A stretch of DNA of 64,000 bases from Metridium senile (GCA_949775045.1 OX459098.1:21496375-21560374); one strand, 5' to 3'. Counted from the first letter of the stretch, positions 50,201 through 61,593 are shown. Made by a program: numbers and translations. The notes: generated from the letters alone by a model not told the origin.

Positions 50201-53200
50201 CAAGACTTCAGCGATCGATTTAGTGTTGGTATAAGAGACACCGTCAGCCTCAATACAGGATACAGAGGGAGTAGACTTGCGCTGAGTGATATCATTTAGT
50301 GTTTTCCATAGAGCACTAGAGTTCCCTTTGTTCTTATATATCAGATCAAGATAATAGTCAGCTTAAGTTTTGCACTTCTTTAGTTGTTTATTAACAAAGG
50401 ATTTTGTTTTCTTGTACAAACTCCATTGGTGTTCAGAATTTGTTTTGATCGCCTTTCTATGGTGATAATCACGGTCACGCATAGCACTCTTAAGTTCTGA
50501 AGTCATCCAAGGTGCCTTAATTCCTTTGATGCTGGCCTTCTTAATTGGAGCATGGATATTAGCGACATCCGAAAATAAACCGTCCCAAGTTTCAACAACT
50601 GAATTGAAGTCGTCGTTTTCTTCCAAGATGTTCCAATTGATTGCTTTCAGGTCACGAACAAAAGACTTCTTATCGTAATTACGATAGGATCGATATTCGA
50701 TTGTTTGAGGTGCGGCTTTGGGAATTAACACCCGATTTTATAGTACAATATACAATGTGATGGTCACTAATCGTCGAGGGAATTACACCATTCTCGACTA
50801 CACGATGATTGTTGTTAACAAAGACAAGATCAGAATCGACAGGCAACTTGGCAAGAGAGGCATTTAGATGATCAATATATTTGTCACAGCAAAAGTCAGA
50901 AGCTCTATAAGCACAACAGACAAACATTTTCTTGCATTTTGCACGATTTATTTCCACCCAGCATGTTTTAACATTCCCATCCAACAAGTCTGTACGGTGC
51001 TTATAAGAAATCCCATCACGCACAAATATAGCTGTGCCACCTCCACGGTTGTGAGTAACTTTGCAAAGATATAGGCTAAATTGCTAACTAGTTGCTTGAA
51101 TCCACAATGTCAAGCATGGGAGCATCCAATAAATTTCTGACCTTCTCTCCCAGTTATGATATTTAGCTATTTTGTCGGTAAAGATAGTAATATGTCTATA
51201 GTGTATATTTTAAATTTACAGCTATCTTAGAACATATTGTTATATTTGTACAGGCCTGGCGAATCTCAACTGCAGACATCAAGCATGTTATGTTGGGCAG
51301 GGAAGTGTGAGGATATGGAAGACTACTACAATAAATGCATCGGTATCAATACTAACCTACTACCAACTATCCTTGGATTGCATCTTGCTGTAGATTTAGA
51401 CATGGGAAATAGGTAATATTGAATACAACAGCTTAACATGTCTCAGAAAAAGCTATTGAAATACTTTCAACGTCTTAATTTGTATATATTAACTCCAGCT
51501 ATGATGTATGCTTATTAAAACCATTTGATGTACATATGTCTAAGCTCAATTTTCATACTTCCCTGTATTTTATGTAGAAGAATTCCTGATGACTGGGAAG
51601 AAACTCTTTATTGGGTTAACGCTTCTACACACAGGACGAAACTGACACTAATAGGTTTGTGTATAGTCAAATGAATATATTTCTCTGACAGCTAGAAACC
51701 CGTGAAATAGATGTTAGACTAATGTACCTTAGCAAGCAATTTCAATTTCACGGGTTAAATGCCTTCACTCTAATAGATATAATAGATATAACTAGTCTCC
51801 TATATGCGATATGCGGCCAATACATTTGTGTCATAACACAATGATCTCTCCCAAAAGTGTTGTATTACAATTGATTGATTGATTGACTGACTGACTTTTA
51901 ATATATTTGACTGAAAACTAGTCTTCTGTTCAGCCACATACACAGTACACGTGAGTAGGAGACTACTTCAATCACAACCATCAGTACGTCAAATATATTG
52001 ACTGCATTACATCTGCTTGCTTGCTGGTTGAGTATGTTTGTAATGTATTATTCATTACAGATAAAGAAAGCGATATCATAACTGCTTTGTGGAGCCTGAC
52101 AAAACGATGTTTTAATCTCATCGAAGATCTTAATAAAAGTCGACGTTGTGGTGCTATTTTATCCTCTCCTCTTACTCTACTGAGGATAATCTATCAGATG
52201 CATCCATTGATTGAAGGAGGAGGTAAGCTAGCATTCTGGTATCAGCAGATACTGTTATAGGTACTATTATTACTTTTGAGTCTCACTATAGTTTGGATAA
52301 CCATAATAGCCTGTCCCGAGATTTCCATTAAGGAAAGGAGGAGTGGAAGAGATAAGGAGTGAGAAAGGAGTCTGATCAGGGACTCTAATAATACCCGGTT
52401 TCTCTAACAGTTTCTAGGATCATGGAGCTTCTTGAAAATGAACTACCATATGACTTTTACCAGGAACATGGCTTTTCCTGGAAACTATTGAAATCAGCAG
52501 CAACCCAGGATGGTGGTAAGTAATATCTTATAACCCTCGAAAAACAAAATCACATACTGGCCCATGTAGCAAGTAAAACATCCAAATCTACTCAGATACA
52601 ATACGTTGGAGACTACCAGCATGGGTGGATCCAGAGGGGATGAGAGGAGATGGTCGGGGGTATTGGCCATCACCTCAGTATTCAACAAAACGTTATAACA
52701 AAAAATAGTAAACAGAGACTTGACTTTTAAAATAGGGAGGTGACTAGTTTAGTTCCTCTCTCCCCCCCCCCACTCACCAGAAAACCTTATCTTGCTTAAA
52801 CATTCTTTATGACAGAACCGATACTTCAAATACAACTTCAACTGAGGCTCGACGTCATTGAAGAAAGAAAGCAACTAAGCCCGATCCCAATGATCGTGTT
52901 TACAAAGAACGCTCTTCAGGATGTAATTTTATTAAATATTGTTGTTTATTTTCTGCCTTGTACGTCCTGTCTTTCTTTTTGTATGCCAGTCTTTCTCTCT
53001 GCATTTTTGTGCATAGCTGTCCCTTTCTTTGTATGGCTGTCCGTCTGCTAGCTGCCTAACAATACGATATTGAACATTCCAGCAAAATTCATTTCTTAGA
53101 ACAGTATTAATCCTAACTTTCAGCTTTTCAACGGCTTTCAAGGTTGTCCAGTGCTATATAACAGTCTCAGGTTCAATGTGCAGGAAGGACATGTTACATT

Positions 53201-56200
53201 TCATATGCTAGAGAAGGACTGGGAAAGAATTAGAGAACAATTCTTGTTGCAAGTTGTCCACTATGAAAAGATGCCAGTATTCATTAACAAACCTGTAGAT
53301 CTCGAAGATGATAGCCTATTTGACGTACAACGTGTTGATCCAGTAGCAACATTTGGTCTGTTTGCTGTCCAGAAATATAACATTTGTGACAGTTCAAGTC
53401 ATATGTTAAAGGTTTGTACAAGTACAATTTGAAATAGAAAATGTCTTGATATTGCACGATCGCTTTTCATGTATTCGTGTGCTTTGGCCTTTTTCAATTG
53501 TACGTTTAAACCTGTCTGCTATCGTGGTCAAAATATCGCTCAACTTTTTGTGAATATTTGAGCGACATAAAGGACACATTGTTAAACTCAGCTTCTGGTG
53601 TTTCCATAGTTACTAAAAGTACAAGAAGAAGATGATTCATACAAAGCAGAGTTTGCCATTCTTGATCCTGTAAAGTGCAACGGAAAAGACATGACGACTC
53701 AATTCACTCCAGAATCAAGTCCTACAGAAATCAAACTCAATTTTCAGGAGGATACTGGGTAAGTAGGAAGTACTGATAAATGCGCAATGGCATATATTTT
53801 CCTTTAATTCTACATGCAAAAATGTCTTACATCCTACCAACGGCCTCGGACTTCCCAGGGCTATATAAAAAGAATATTCGTCGTATCTTTTTTGGATGAA
53901 AATAAGCTATTTTGTATCTCTTAGGGTATTCAAATTGAAATTTGAATTTGGACATTTATTGGTATATATCTTTATAGTGTATCTAATAAGCAGGAACCCG
54001 TCGTTTTCGTATACTTAGTCAGCTTATTCTATTTTATGTTTTTGTGATATCTCTTTATTTGGCCAAATTAAACATCGTCCGTGTCATGATCACGCCCTTT
54101 AAAAGGAATTCAGATAACTTGCAGGGGTGTCTTTAAAGATGTCCGTTAAAAAAATATTTTACCCCTGATTCCCCCCGGTCTGACTAATGTCATTGTATTT
54201 ACTTTTTTGTCCCTCTAAATGCAAAACGTTCAAGTTATTAACATATTGTTTTTTTTTTTCTCAACATAGATCCACAATGCGGTTTTCATGTCCAGTCAAA
54301 GACTCTTCGAAGTTCAAAATTTCCAAAAAGCAGGGCAGTGTAGCCTGTCAAATTAGGAAAAAAGACAACTTTGTTTCGGGGGAAATGGCGCTGATTAATC
54401 CTGCACAAGTTCCATTTCATGCAATGTCTTCGTGGGACCCTAAACATGACGATATGACGTAAGAGAAACACCGCCGTAATACAATGAAAACGTCGATCTT
54501 CTCACGAGTCTAGGGTTGTGAAAACAATATGTATATATAGATTGCTTTGACTCATGTGAAGTTCATCGTTTAAATCGTTATATATGTCAAACTTGTATTG
54601 GCCATGTACTAAACGAGGAGGGGACTGGGGACTAGTTTCTAGAATCATGCAATTAATAAATTTAAAAAACTCATTAATAATTCATGACCATTTTGTCCAA
54701 TCCGATGCTCCTCTCTGGTCACGAGGAAAGCATTGTATATCGCATAATCTACGGCTGAAACGCGGAGGGATTTGAATGCGGCCCAGGGGAATGATGATGT
54801 ACAATAGAAGAACAATGGAATGCAAATGAACATGAAGCATTATATAATGGCACATGTGTCATTATATAATGCTTCATGTCCATATTTCAGATATTACCCT
54901 TTCCCCCATTCTCCCATCTCTACTGACGAGTGAACATCAGACTTAGAAATAATTTACTTTTAGATTTTTGGCGAAAAAAATACTTTGATCATGAGTGCCA
55001 ATGCCAGGATTCGAACCGAGATCTTCCGTCTGCTTGGTTGTATCCGAGCTTTAAGCCATTATGCCACTGAGGCAATCGATGAAAAGTTTGCAACGAAAAG
55101 TCATCAAGTTCATTAGCATTCAAGTTGGTTAGCATTCCTCTATTATTAGTGTAGATCAATTCCCAAATGCAAACAACCTTCCGTTTTCTTTTGTTTCATC
55201 GATATTGGTAAAAAATGGTCATGAATTACTAATGAGTTTTTTAAGCCGTTCAATAAACTCGCAGAACGTGTTTTATCAGGTTTAAAATCCCTTGGGCTTC
55301 GCCCTCGGGATTTTAAACCTGATAAAACACTCCTGCTCGTTTATTAAACTATACAAAGTACATAACATGAGGTTTGGAGGGACAGCTGTCTCTCCAAACT
55401 ATACATTTCTTTATAATTTTTCACATATTTGAAAGGCTGCTACTTGGTCATTATTCAACAGAATATAATGTAACTCTGCAATATTGTATATTTTGATGTG
55501 CTCTTTCATGCTATGGGCAATATTTCTTAATTGCATTAAATCTTGAAACTAGTGCCCAGTCCCCTCCTCATTTAGAACGTGGCCAATTTGTAACACGGAG
55601 CACAGGGAGCCCGGCTTTGTGTCGCTTTTATATGAAATACAATGAAATAAAATCTATTATAATCATGAGAGCCTTTGGGTTTCCTGTGCTTTATTTAATC
55701 CTTAGAGTTTCCTGTGTGTGCCGTTGGTAACTTGAGAGCGCATTAGCGTAACGTATTAGAGTAACGCACACCCAATATACACACAGAAATAGAATCTATT
55801 TCTGTGTGTTTATTGGGTGTGCGTTACACTAATACGTTAGGTTTGAATTTCAAAGTGCTCTCAAGTTACCAACGGCTACACACTATACTGATTACCGGAA
55901 ACTCTAAGGATTAAATACAGCACAGGAAACCCAAAGGCTCTCATGATTATAATCGATTTTATTTCATTGTATAATTTATTTCATATAAAAGCAACACAAA
56001 GCCGGGCTCCCTGTGCACGGAGATCGAGTCTTTAGTTGTGCGGGATATGGTATTGGCCTGTAGGTTGACGTTTTTTAAATAATTTCAGATGGACGTGTTT
56101 AAAAATGTATCGAGGTAACATGCCCAAATTGTTGGCGCAAAAGGAGATGGGTCATCCCTTTTTTGAACTCAGGTGTCTGATCAGAGATATCCTTCAAAAG

Positions 56201-59200
56201 CAGATAAGCGAACAGGTAAACAAACTGCACAATAAATGAATCAACGATTTGATCTTGGACAAAGTTGTTGGGAAATATGATTGACGAGAAAAAATGCATA
56301 ACAGCATTCCTCTGTAGTTTGAAACGATTAATAATTACTTTTGAAAAGTTGATTACAGTAAAAACCCGCGTATAAGAACACCTATTTTGGCGGTTCAGGC
56401 TGATTTGGTTCTTATATAAAAGGTTATAATCTGCAAAATCAGCCTGTAAGTGTTCTTAAGTGTTCTTAAAAAAAGTTTCTTAAAATAAGGAACATACTAG
56501 GCTACCAATAGATGAAATCAATATATATGCACACAATTTTTATTAATTAATACAATATGATGTAACTATTTTAATTTAAAAAAAATTGATAAATCAAGGC
56601 AATACTGTACTGTATTGATGCAACTGTATATTGTGGAGTACAGTACATATTTTTATTTTGTTTAATATTTTGTTACATATAATTGGAACTATTGGAATAA
56701 GTGGAACTATTATGTGTGCAATGAAAAGTAGTGTTGATCTTTGATATTTTTCCATATAAGAACAACTTTCATTTTTCAGGCTGAATGTGTTCTTATATAA
56801 ATGGTACTTTATTTCCTAAAATCAGGCCTGGGTGTTCTTAATCCACTTGTTCTCATACGCGGGTTTTTACTGTATCGCCATGCATTAGTTTGTTAAGAAT
56901 AAACCTATAACCAACAAATTCTCACTGTATTTCAAGGCATGCTGCTATTGTACGTAAATCGTGAACTACCCTGCCTGTGCATGGTAAAGGACAGCGAGCC
57001 CTAAATGCTACTTGAATGTCTATTTTACTCATACAGTTTTAAAGTCATTGAACGATGAGCTTTTTCTCTTTTAGGATCCAGCTATTTATGAAATCATCCT
57101 CGATAAGAGTGAGGGCAATTTGAACAAGGGTCTAATCATCAAAGTACTAGGTCCTGTTTACAAATGGAACAACCTACCCTACGCTAAATGCACTTTTTAC
57201 GACAAACAAAACACCGGCGATAATCTCAAAGATCCCACTAAAGTCATGCAGACATTTTTTCTGGAGTTTCTTGGATGTTCCTTAAATTATGTTATTGCAA
57301 AGCAGGAGCCGGTAAGATTTTGTTTCAATTCTTTTTTTATCGCATATTAACTTGAAGTGGTCGTGATCAGGATGATCATGTTATTGATTGGCTGATACAT
57401 GGTGGAATAAACGGTCCGTGTACCTTCCAACCATTTGATTTTTAAAACAAGAAAAATTGCTTTTTGTTTGTCAAAATTTCAATTTTCCTTTTTTTGGAAA
57501 TTGATTTTCACTAAAAAATGTCAATTTTCGATTTTTCCTTAATGGAAAAACGGTCCAATTTTCAAATAATCAAAAGTTGAATTCAATTTTTAATTTTTCG
57601 AAAAACGAAATCTACAAAAAATCACTCCACCAGGAGAAGGGTGTACGGGACAAACTTGTCACTTCCGGTAGTGGAACATTCTGATTAAAAATGGCGATCG
57701 AGCAGAGGAAATGTTTGCAGTAAACAGACATTTCCCTGTGATAATTGACCATAAAAGTCCAGCAGAGTTTCTTCAAGTAGTGAATGGATATTGGAAGTGG
57801 CTTTTGAGAGGTTTATCAGGCAGTATAGAGACGACAAAGTTATAAACAAATATTATATTATTGCGATGAATCGATCGCGATGGTCCCTTGCGGAAAACGG
57901 ACGTTTTCACCGTGATACTTATTATTTCACCAGCTATTTAACATGCAGAAAAATGTGGTTTTGTATCAAGAAATATTAAAAGCAATTATATAACTGCATA
58001 CAAGTGTATATCACTGGAACTTGTGGTTTATTTGTGAGCAAGCGTATATTATATTAAATTAATCAACACAAGAGACAGACGATGTGCAATTTTACTATTG
58101 CCTATAGCTGTGAAGTATTTAATTGCGGGGTAGCCATTTATTGCATCTATAAATTAATTGCTATATTAAAATATTAATCACGGCATAGTTAGTAGAGGGA
58201 AATGGTTAGGTAGCCCTTTGTTGTATGTTTTTGTACACTTATTTTCAAGCGTGACCGTGCATAATCTTTTGTTTCGCAATTGTTTGAGCCATATTGGATA
58301 CGTCTGAGTGAACAGACCAAAAATCATTATTTTGGCTGTTGCTTCAAAATACTCAAAGATTTAGCACAAATATTACAATATTCCTTACAATAATCTCATA
58401 GAAAAAGTTTACGTTGACTCATTTTACAATTTTGATTGGCCATAAAGAAAAAGTTGTGCACGGTCAAGACCGGTTCAACTTCGAAATGCAAACAAAGAAG
58501 TACAACAAAAGGTTTCCTAACCAGTCCCCTCTATAAACTATGATCACGGTCAGTAAAGAAAGCTTAACTTTTTCGTCTCTCATGTAAGTTTACTGCTTAA
58601 TAAACCCCACAAAAACAGCTTCTTTCAATGTTTGTAATTTCGTAATGCAACCCTACTGGACTTTCATGATCAAAAGGGGGAAATGTATGTTAATACTAGA
58701 ATTAAGGATTTTCTCTGCTCAATCGCCATTTTTAATCAAAAATACCGGAAGTAAACAGAACTTTGCCCCGACACCCCTCCCCCGGTAGAGTCAGAATTTT
58801 CAATTTCTTGATTTGGTTTTTCTAAAAATTGAAAAACTAATTCAAGTTTTGATTATTTTGAAAAACGGACCTTTTTTCTAGTAATGACAAACTGAAAATT
58901 GAAATTTTCACAATTAAATCAATTTTCCTTTTTTTTAAATCAAATGGCCGGAAGGTACACGGACCATAAACATCATATAAAGACCTATACATTTTTATTA
59001 TTTCTAGGAAATTGAAATGATACGTAGAATGATGTATATCAACGCGGCCCGCACCGACCAGAAGAACACAAACACGTCTGATTGGAAAGATTCCTTTATT
59101 TGTCCTCTCTTTGCAAGGGAAACCTTCTTTAATCGACTTCCTGGTATGTATTTTTACAGCAAATAAATTCCTGTTGTTGGTTTACCGCTGTTTTCCAGGT

Positions 59201-61440
59201 TCAAGTCCCGGCTCGAGCATTGATTATGGATGTGGGAGTTGAGTTAATTTGATGTGTTTATCTCTCTACAAAGATATCGTGAATTTCGGTTCTCTAGTTA
59301 TCCTTTTTTTTCTAAAATATCTAAATGTGAGCAGCATTGTGAGCAGGCTAAGTATTCTCAATTGCGTTGAATCCCAGATAGAGCATAAATACTGTTACAC
59401 CAAGACATGGTCCATGATAGGAATATATAGACGAATGTTTAATAATGAGTTTATAAGCACTTTTAAAGTTTTTGATTTAATTTGTGGCATATGTGTTTGT
59501 ATGTCCTTTTGCTGTAGCTAATTTACAGAATCTACATATTGCTGCCCCTCATGACCGTTGTCAAATTCAATTTACACTTACAAGCCTTGCAATCATGCTA
59601 CTGATACTCAATAGTAACCTTTACTCTATTTTTAGATCTAGAAACGATGCTGGACGCCATGAGAGATTCTTTCTTTCGAAATCTAACTGGCACTGGAACC
59701 ATCGACGAACAGCGAGAGGATGAAACGCCTTCAGAAAATCTCAAGAAATGTACCAGGTGTAAGAAAGTGCCATACTGCAATCATGACTGCCAGAAAAAGC
59801 ACTGGAAAAAGGGACACAAAGATGATTGCCTCGTCGATTCATCGTTTGAGGAATTATTTCCTAACCAGCAAGGACAGTTTCCTGGTAGAACAACGGTTCC
59901 TAATTCTCTAAACACAGTAACCAATGAACCATTTTCAAGCCAACAGAAAGAACCAGAGGATAGGAATAAAGGCCTAAAATCCGTTCCCAGCACAGAAACC
60001 TATGGACTGGATCAGTGTGCATTTTGCCGAAAACCTTCTGAAAATCTCAAGAAGTGTGCTAGGTGTAAGAAAGTGTCATACTGCAATCAAGACTGCCAGG
60101 TACAACACTGGAAAAAGGGGCACAAAGATTATTGTCTCGTTGACTTATCTTCAGAGGAATTTCTAAGCCAGCAAGGACAGTTTCCTGGTAGAACAACGGC
60201 TCCTAAATCTCTGAACACAGAAACCAGTGAACCATTTCCAAACCAACAGAAACAGCCAGAGGACAGGAATAAAGTCCTAAACTCCGTTCCTAACAGAAAG
60301 ACCAACGGACTTGATCGTTGTGCCTTTTGCCAAAAGCCTTCTGAAAATCTCAAGAAGTGTACTAGGTGTGGGAAGGTGGTTTACTGCAATCAAGACTGCC
60401 AGGAAAAGCACTGGAAAAACGAACACAAAAGAGATTGTTCAACGTCTTCTTTGCCACACTTACCAGGCAAACAAGAAGGCACTTTTGGTTATGATATCAA
60501 TAAGAAAGCCATGACATGTCCAGAAAGGAAACCATCCAACCTCGTTGATCGTTGTGCCTTTTGCCGAAAACCTTCAGAAAATCTCAAGAAATGTACCATG
60601 TGTAAGAAAGTGGCATACTGCAATCAAGACTGCCAGGCACAACACTGGAAAAATGGGCACAAAAATATCTGTCGAGCGTCGTCTTCAGAGCAACTTCCAA
60701 GCCAACTGAAAGAGCCAGAAGGCCGGAAGGAGGTCTTGAAATCTCTCAAAAAAGATCCCAATGAACTTGATCAGTGTGCATTTTGCCGAAAACCTTCAGA
60801 AAATCTCAAGAAATGCACCAGGTGTAAGAAAGTATCTTACTGCAATCAAGACTGCCAGGCACAACACTGGAAAAATAAACACAGAGATAATTGTCTCGTC
60901 GATTCATCTTTTGAGGAATTTCCCAGCCAGCAAAGACAGTTTCCTGGTAGAACAACGGTTCCTAAATCTCTAAACACAGTAACCAATGAACCATTTCCAA
61001 GCCAACAGAAAGAACCAGAGGACAGGAATAAAGGCCACAACTCCGTTCCTAACACAGAAACCTATGGACTTGGTCAGTGTGCATTTTGCCGAAAACCTTC
61101 AGAAAATCTCAAGAAATGTACCAGGTGTAAGAAAGTATCTTACTGCAATCTAGACTGCCAGACACAACACTGGAAAATGGAACACAAAAGTAATTGTCCT
61201 TCCTCAGCTTCAGAACAAGTTCCAAGCGAAAACAAAGATTCATTTGGAGCAGCTCGTAGTGATGCACTTGATCGTTGTGCATTTTGCCATAAGGCTTCAG
61301 AAGATCTCAAGCAATGTACTAGGTGTAAGAAAGTATCTTACTGTAGTAAAGACTGCCAGGCACAACACTGGAAAAAAGAACACAAAAGTAATTGTCCTTC
61401 CTCGTCTTCAGAACAAATTCCAAGCGAAAATAAAGATTGA
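43404..61440 (+). CDS. Gene C: DUF4470-MYND family protein, 15 exons, long finger array
   Basis: Exons: 43404-44248, 47116-47215, 48065-48210, 51254-51412, 51578-51654, 52061-52222, 52411-52515, 52816-52922, 53124-53411, 53610-53758, 54270-54458, 56089-56215, 57075-57311, 59008-59143, 59636-61440. The joined frame has 1543 codons plus stop; all introns are GT-AG. Residues 1-281 carry the DUF4470-like domain, about 282-942 the unnamed middle region, and 943-1543 seven MYND fingers, the first truncated. Exon 2 is one codon shorter than in B. Exon 13 has 11 extra codons and a different C-terminal end. This is the most complete gene of the three and the best candidate for function. A role as a multi-finger scaffold is inferred from known peptide binding by MYND domains. 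Confidence 0.88.
44586..44830 (+). repeat. Repeat shared with gene C 3' flank
   Basis: From ACAATATGAGCGGCCGATC through GTCGAAGACGAG and on to ATTCATGAATTTTAT this matches 62270-62555. Here only the left arm of the hairpin found there is present. It may be a dispersed element. Confidence 0.6.
45334..45704. mobile_element. 371-bp MITE with TTA flank
   Basis: GGGACTGTGCAATAATTATC at the left is exactly inverted at the right end. TTA precedes the left end; in this copy the right flank is altered, but the gene A copy shows TTA after its right end. A TTA/TAA duplication fits PIF/Harbinger elements. The interior has a long G-rich run at about 45542-45568. No transposase is present. Confidence 0.7.
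46147..46217 (-). repeat. tRNA-like sequence (SINE-type), C copy
   Basis: This is the counterpart of 5287-5357. The B box GGTTCAAATC is kept, but the A box is damaged (TAGCTCAGCCGTAG), so it has decayed relative to the A copy. Confidence 0.5.
47216..48064 (+). other. Gene C intron 2
   Basis: This intron is longer than gene A intron 2 but similar to it at both ends, with an extra insert near 47270-47620. A TA microsatellite lies at 47959-47972. No gene is seen. Confidence 0.55.
48702..49868 (-). pseudogene. LINE reverse transcriptase, C copy
   Basis: The 388-codon frame has YADDTVIY and the thumb region, and continues past the point where the A copy breaks, ending in the family's C-terminal NYDTA region. 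Substitutions in key motifs are visible: LSKALDTVDH for LSKAFDTVDH and GSVLEPLLF for GSVLGPLLF. It is not functional on its own, since the endonuclease is broken. Confidence 0.75.
50679..51023 (-). pseudogene. LINE endonuclease fragment with internal deletion, C copy
   Basis: The frame runs directly from LAKLPVDSD to LVFVNNNHRV. Compared with the A copy, the intervening 50-odd residues, including the catalytic GDFN motif, are deleted in frame. The closing SDH motif remains. Confidence 0.65.
51697..51756. repeat. Conserved intron 5 hairpin, C copy
   Basis: AACCCGTGAAATAG pairs with CAATTTCACGGGTT; one base pair is lost compared with genes A and B. Confidence 0.55.
53759..54269 (+). other. Gene C intron 10
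   Basis: AT-rich intron with a T run before the acceptor (TTTTTTTTTTCTCAACATAG). Nothing else is seen. Confidence 0.55.
54831..54878. repeat. 48-bp near-perfect palindrome
   Basis: CATGAAGCATTATATAATG and its reverse complement are joined by CACATGTG with a single mismatched pair. It can form a hairpin or cruciform. Confidence 0.8.
54994..55075 (-). repeat. tRNA-like sequence in gene C intron 11
   Basis: On the minus strand a perfect B box (GGTTCGAATCC) lies downstream of an A-box-like TGGCATAATGGC. The acceptor ends do not pair fully and the anticodon arm is unclear, so a decayed tRNA or SINE head is more likely than a working gene. Confidence 0.35.
55268..55330. repeat. 24-bp stem hairpin
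   Basis: GTGTTTTATCAGGTTTAAAA plus TCCC pairs perfectly with its inverted copy at 55307-55330 around a 15-base loop (TTGGGCTTCGCCCTC). The flanks (AATAAACTCG left, CTCGTTTATTAAAC right) are also partly inverted, so it is probably the core of a small fold-back element. Confidence 0.75.
55601..56015. mobile_element. 415-bp fully palindromic MITE with 7-bp target duplication
   Basis: The left half is the reverse complement of the right half over almost the whole length, meeting at AGAAATAGAATCTATTTCT near 55796. Ends are CACAGGGAGCCCGGC and its inverse. CACGGAG stands directly outside both ends (55594-55600 and 56016-56022). Element-free genes A and B lack it. Confidence 0.8.
56356..56872. mobile_element. 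Tc1/mariner-type MITE, TA-flanked, gene C intron 12
   Basis: CAGTAAAAACCCGCGTATAA at the left is inverted at the right (one mismatch in the CATACGCGGG part), with TA on both outer sides. Internal TTCTTATATAA motifs are repeated inverted. The element has no coding capacity. Confidence 0.75.
57413..58965. mobile_element. 1.55-kb element with long inverted ends and 6-bp target duplication, gene C intron 13
   Basis: GGTCCGTGTACCTTCC and its inverse form the ends, and further blocks match inwards for about 300 bases on each side (AATGGCGATCGAGCAG against GCTCAATCGCCATT). ATAAAC stands directly outside both ends. A 62-codon frame at 57791-57979 has no recognised domain. No transposase is visible, so it is a non-autonomous DNA transposon of uncertain superfamily. 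Confidence 0.75.
59165..59218 (+). repeat. tRNA-like repeat in intron 14, C copy
   Basis: GTTGGTTTACCGCTG is followed by AGGTTCAAGTCCCGGCTC, related to the copies in introns 14 of A and B but with a mutated B box. Confidence 0.4.
59636..61440 (+). CDS. Gene C exon 15: seven MYND fingers
   Basis: This exon encodes about 600 residues of repeated fingers and linkers. Finger 1 lacks the first CAFC pair and begins at PSENLKKCTRC. Fingers 2 to 7 are complete, each with CAFC, C-x2-C, YC-x3-C and W-x3-H-x3-C; finger 4 has CTMC in its second pair. Linkers are of four types: SQQGQFPGRTT (after fingers 1, 2 and 5), LPGKQEGTFGYD (after 3), QLKEPEGRKEV (after 4), and PSENKDSFGA (after 6 and 7). The array ends at TGA 61438-61440, where the same linker elsewhere has TCA. 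Linkers are polar and low-complexity, consistent with flexible tethers. Confidence 0.88.
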
Positions 61441-61593
61441 TTTGGAGCTCGTATTGATGCACTTGATCGTTGTGCATTTTGCCATAAGGCGTCAGAAGAT
61501 CTCAAGAAAGTGTTTTACTGCAATCGAGACTGCCAGGAAAAGCTCTGGAAAAAAGAACTGAACAGTGTTTGTGCATGCGGTCATTTACACTGA
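61441..61593 (+). pseudogene. Degenerate eighth MYND finger after the gene C stop
   Basis: The frame stays open for 50 codons past the TGA, to TGA at 61591-61593. It encodes CAFCHKASEDLKKVFYC and the rest of a finger missing the second cysteine pair and with leucine in place of the zinc-binding histidine. Gene B ends in the same defective finger. Confidence 0.75.

Larger units (their letters stand above)
48402..51100 (-). mobile_element. CR1/L2-like LINE fragment in gene C intron 3
   Basis: This is the same insertion as in gene A intron 3. Its 3' end runs into a TAA/TAG-type microsatellite at about 48408-48460 that the A copy lacks through a deletion of roughly 110 bases between CTT and AAGCAGG. 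Reading on the minus strand: damaged endonuclease, linker, and a longer reverse transcriptase frame. About 160 bases of the endonuclease region and about 100 of the linker have been lost compared with A. Confidence 0.75.
54459..56088 (+). other. Gene C intron 11, repeat-rich
   Basis: This intron is far longer than the same intron in A (177 bases) or B (265 bases). The extra length is made of palindromic elements and a tRNA-like sequence, listed separately. No gene is seen. Confidence 0.65.

Noticed and set aside
57791..57979. 62-codon frame inside the intron 13 element as a transposase
   Set aside because: Too short, with no catalytic motif; the element is best seen as non-autonomous.
59636..61440. 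Regularly spaced near-identical units in exon 15 that could suggest a CRISPR or satellite array
   Set aside because: Units keep one reading frame with MYND zinc ligands and differ in linkers; the genome is eukaryotic.
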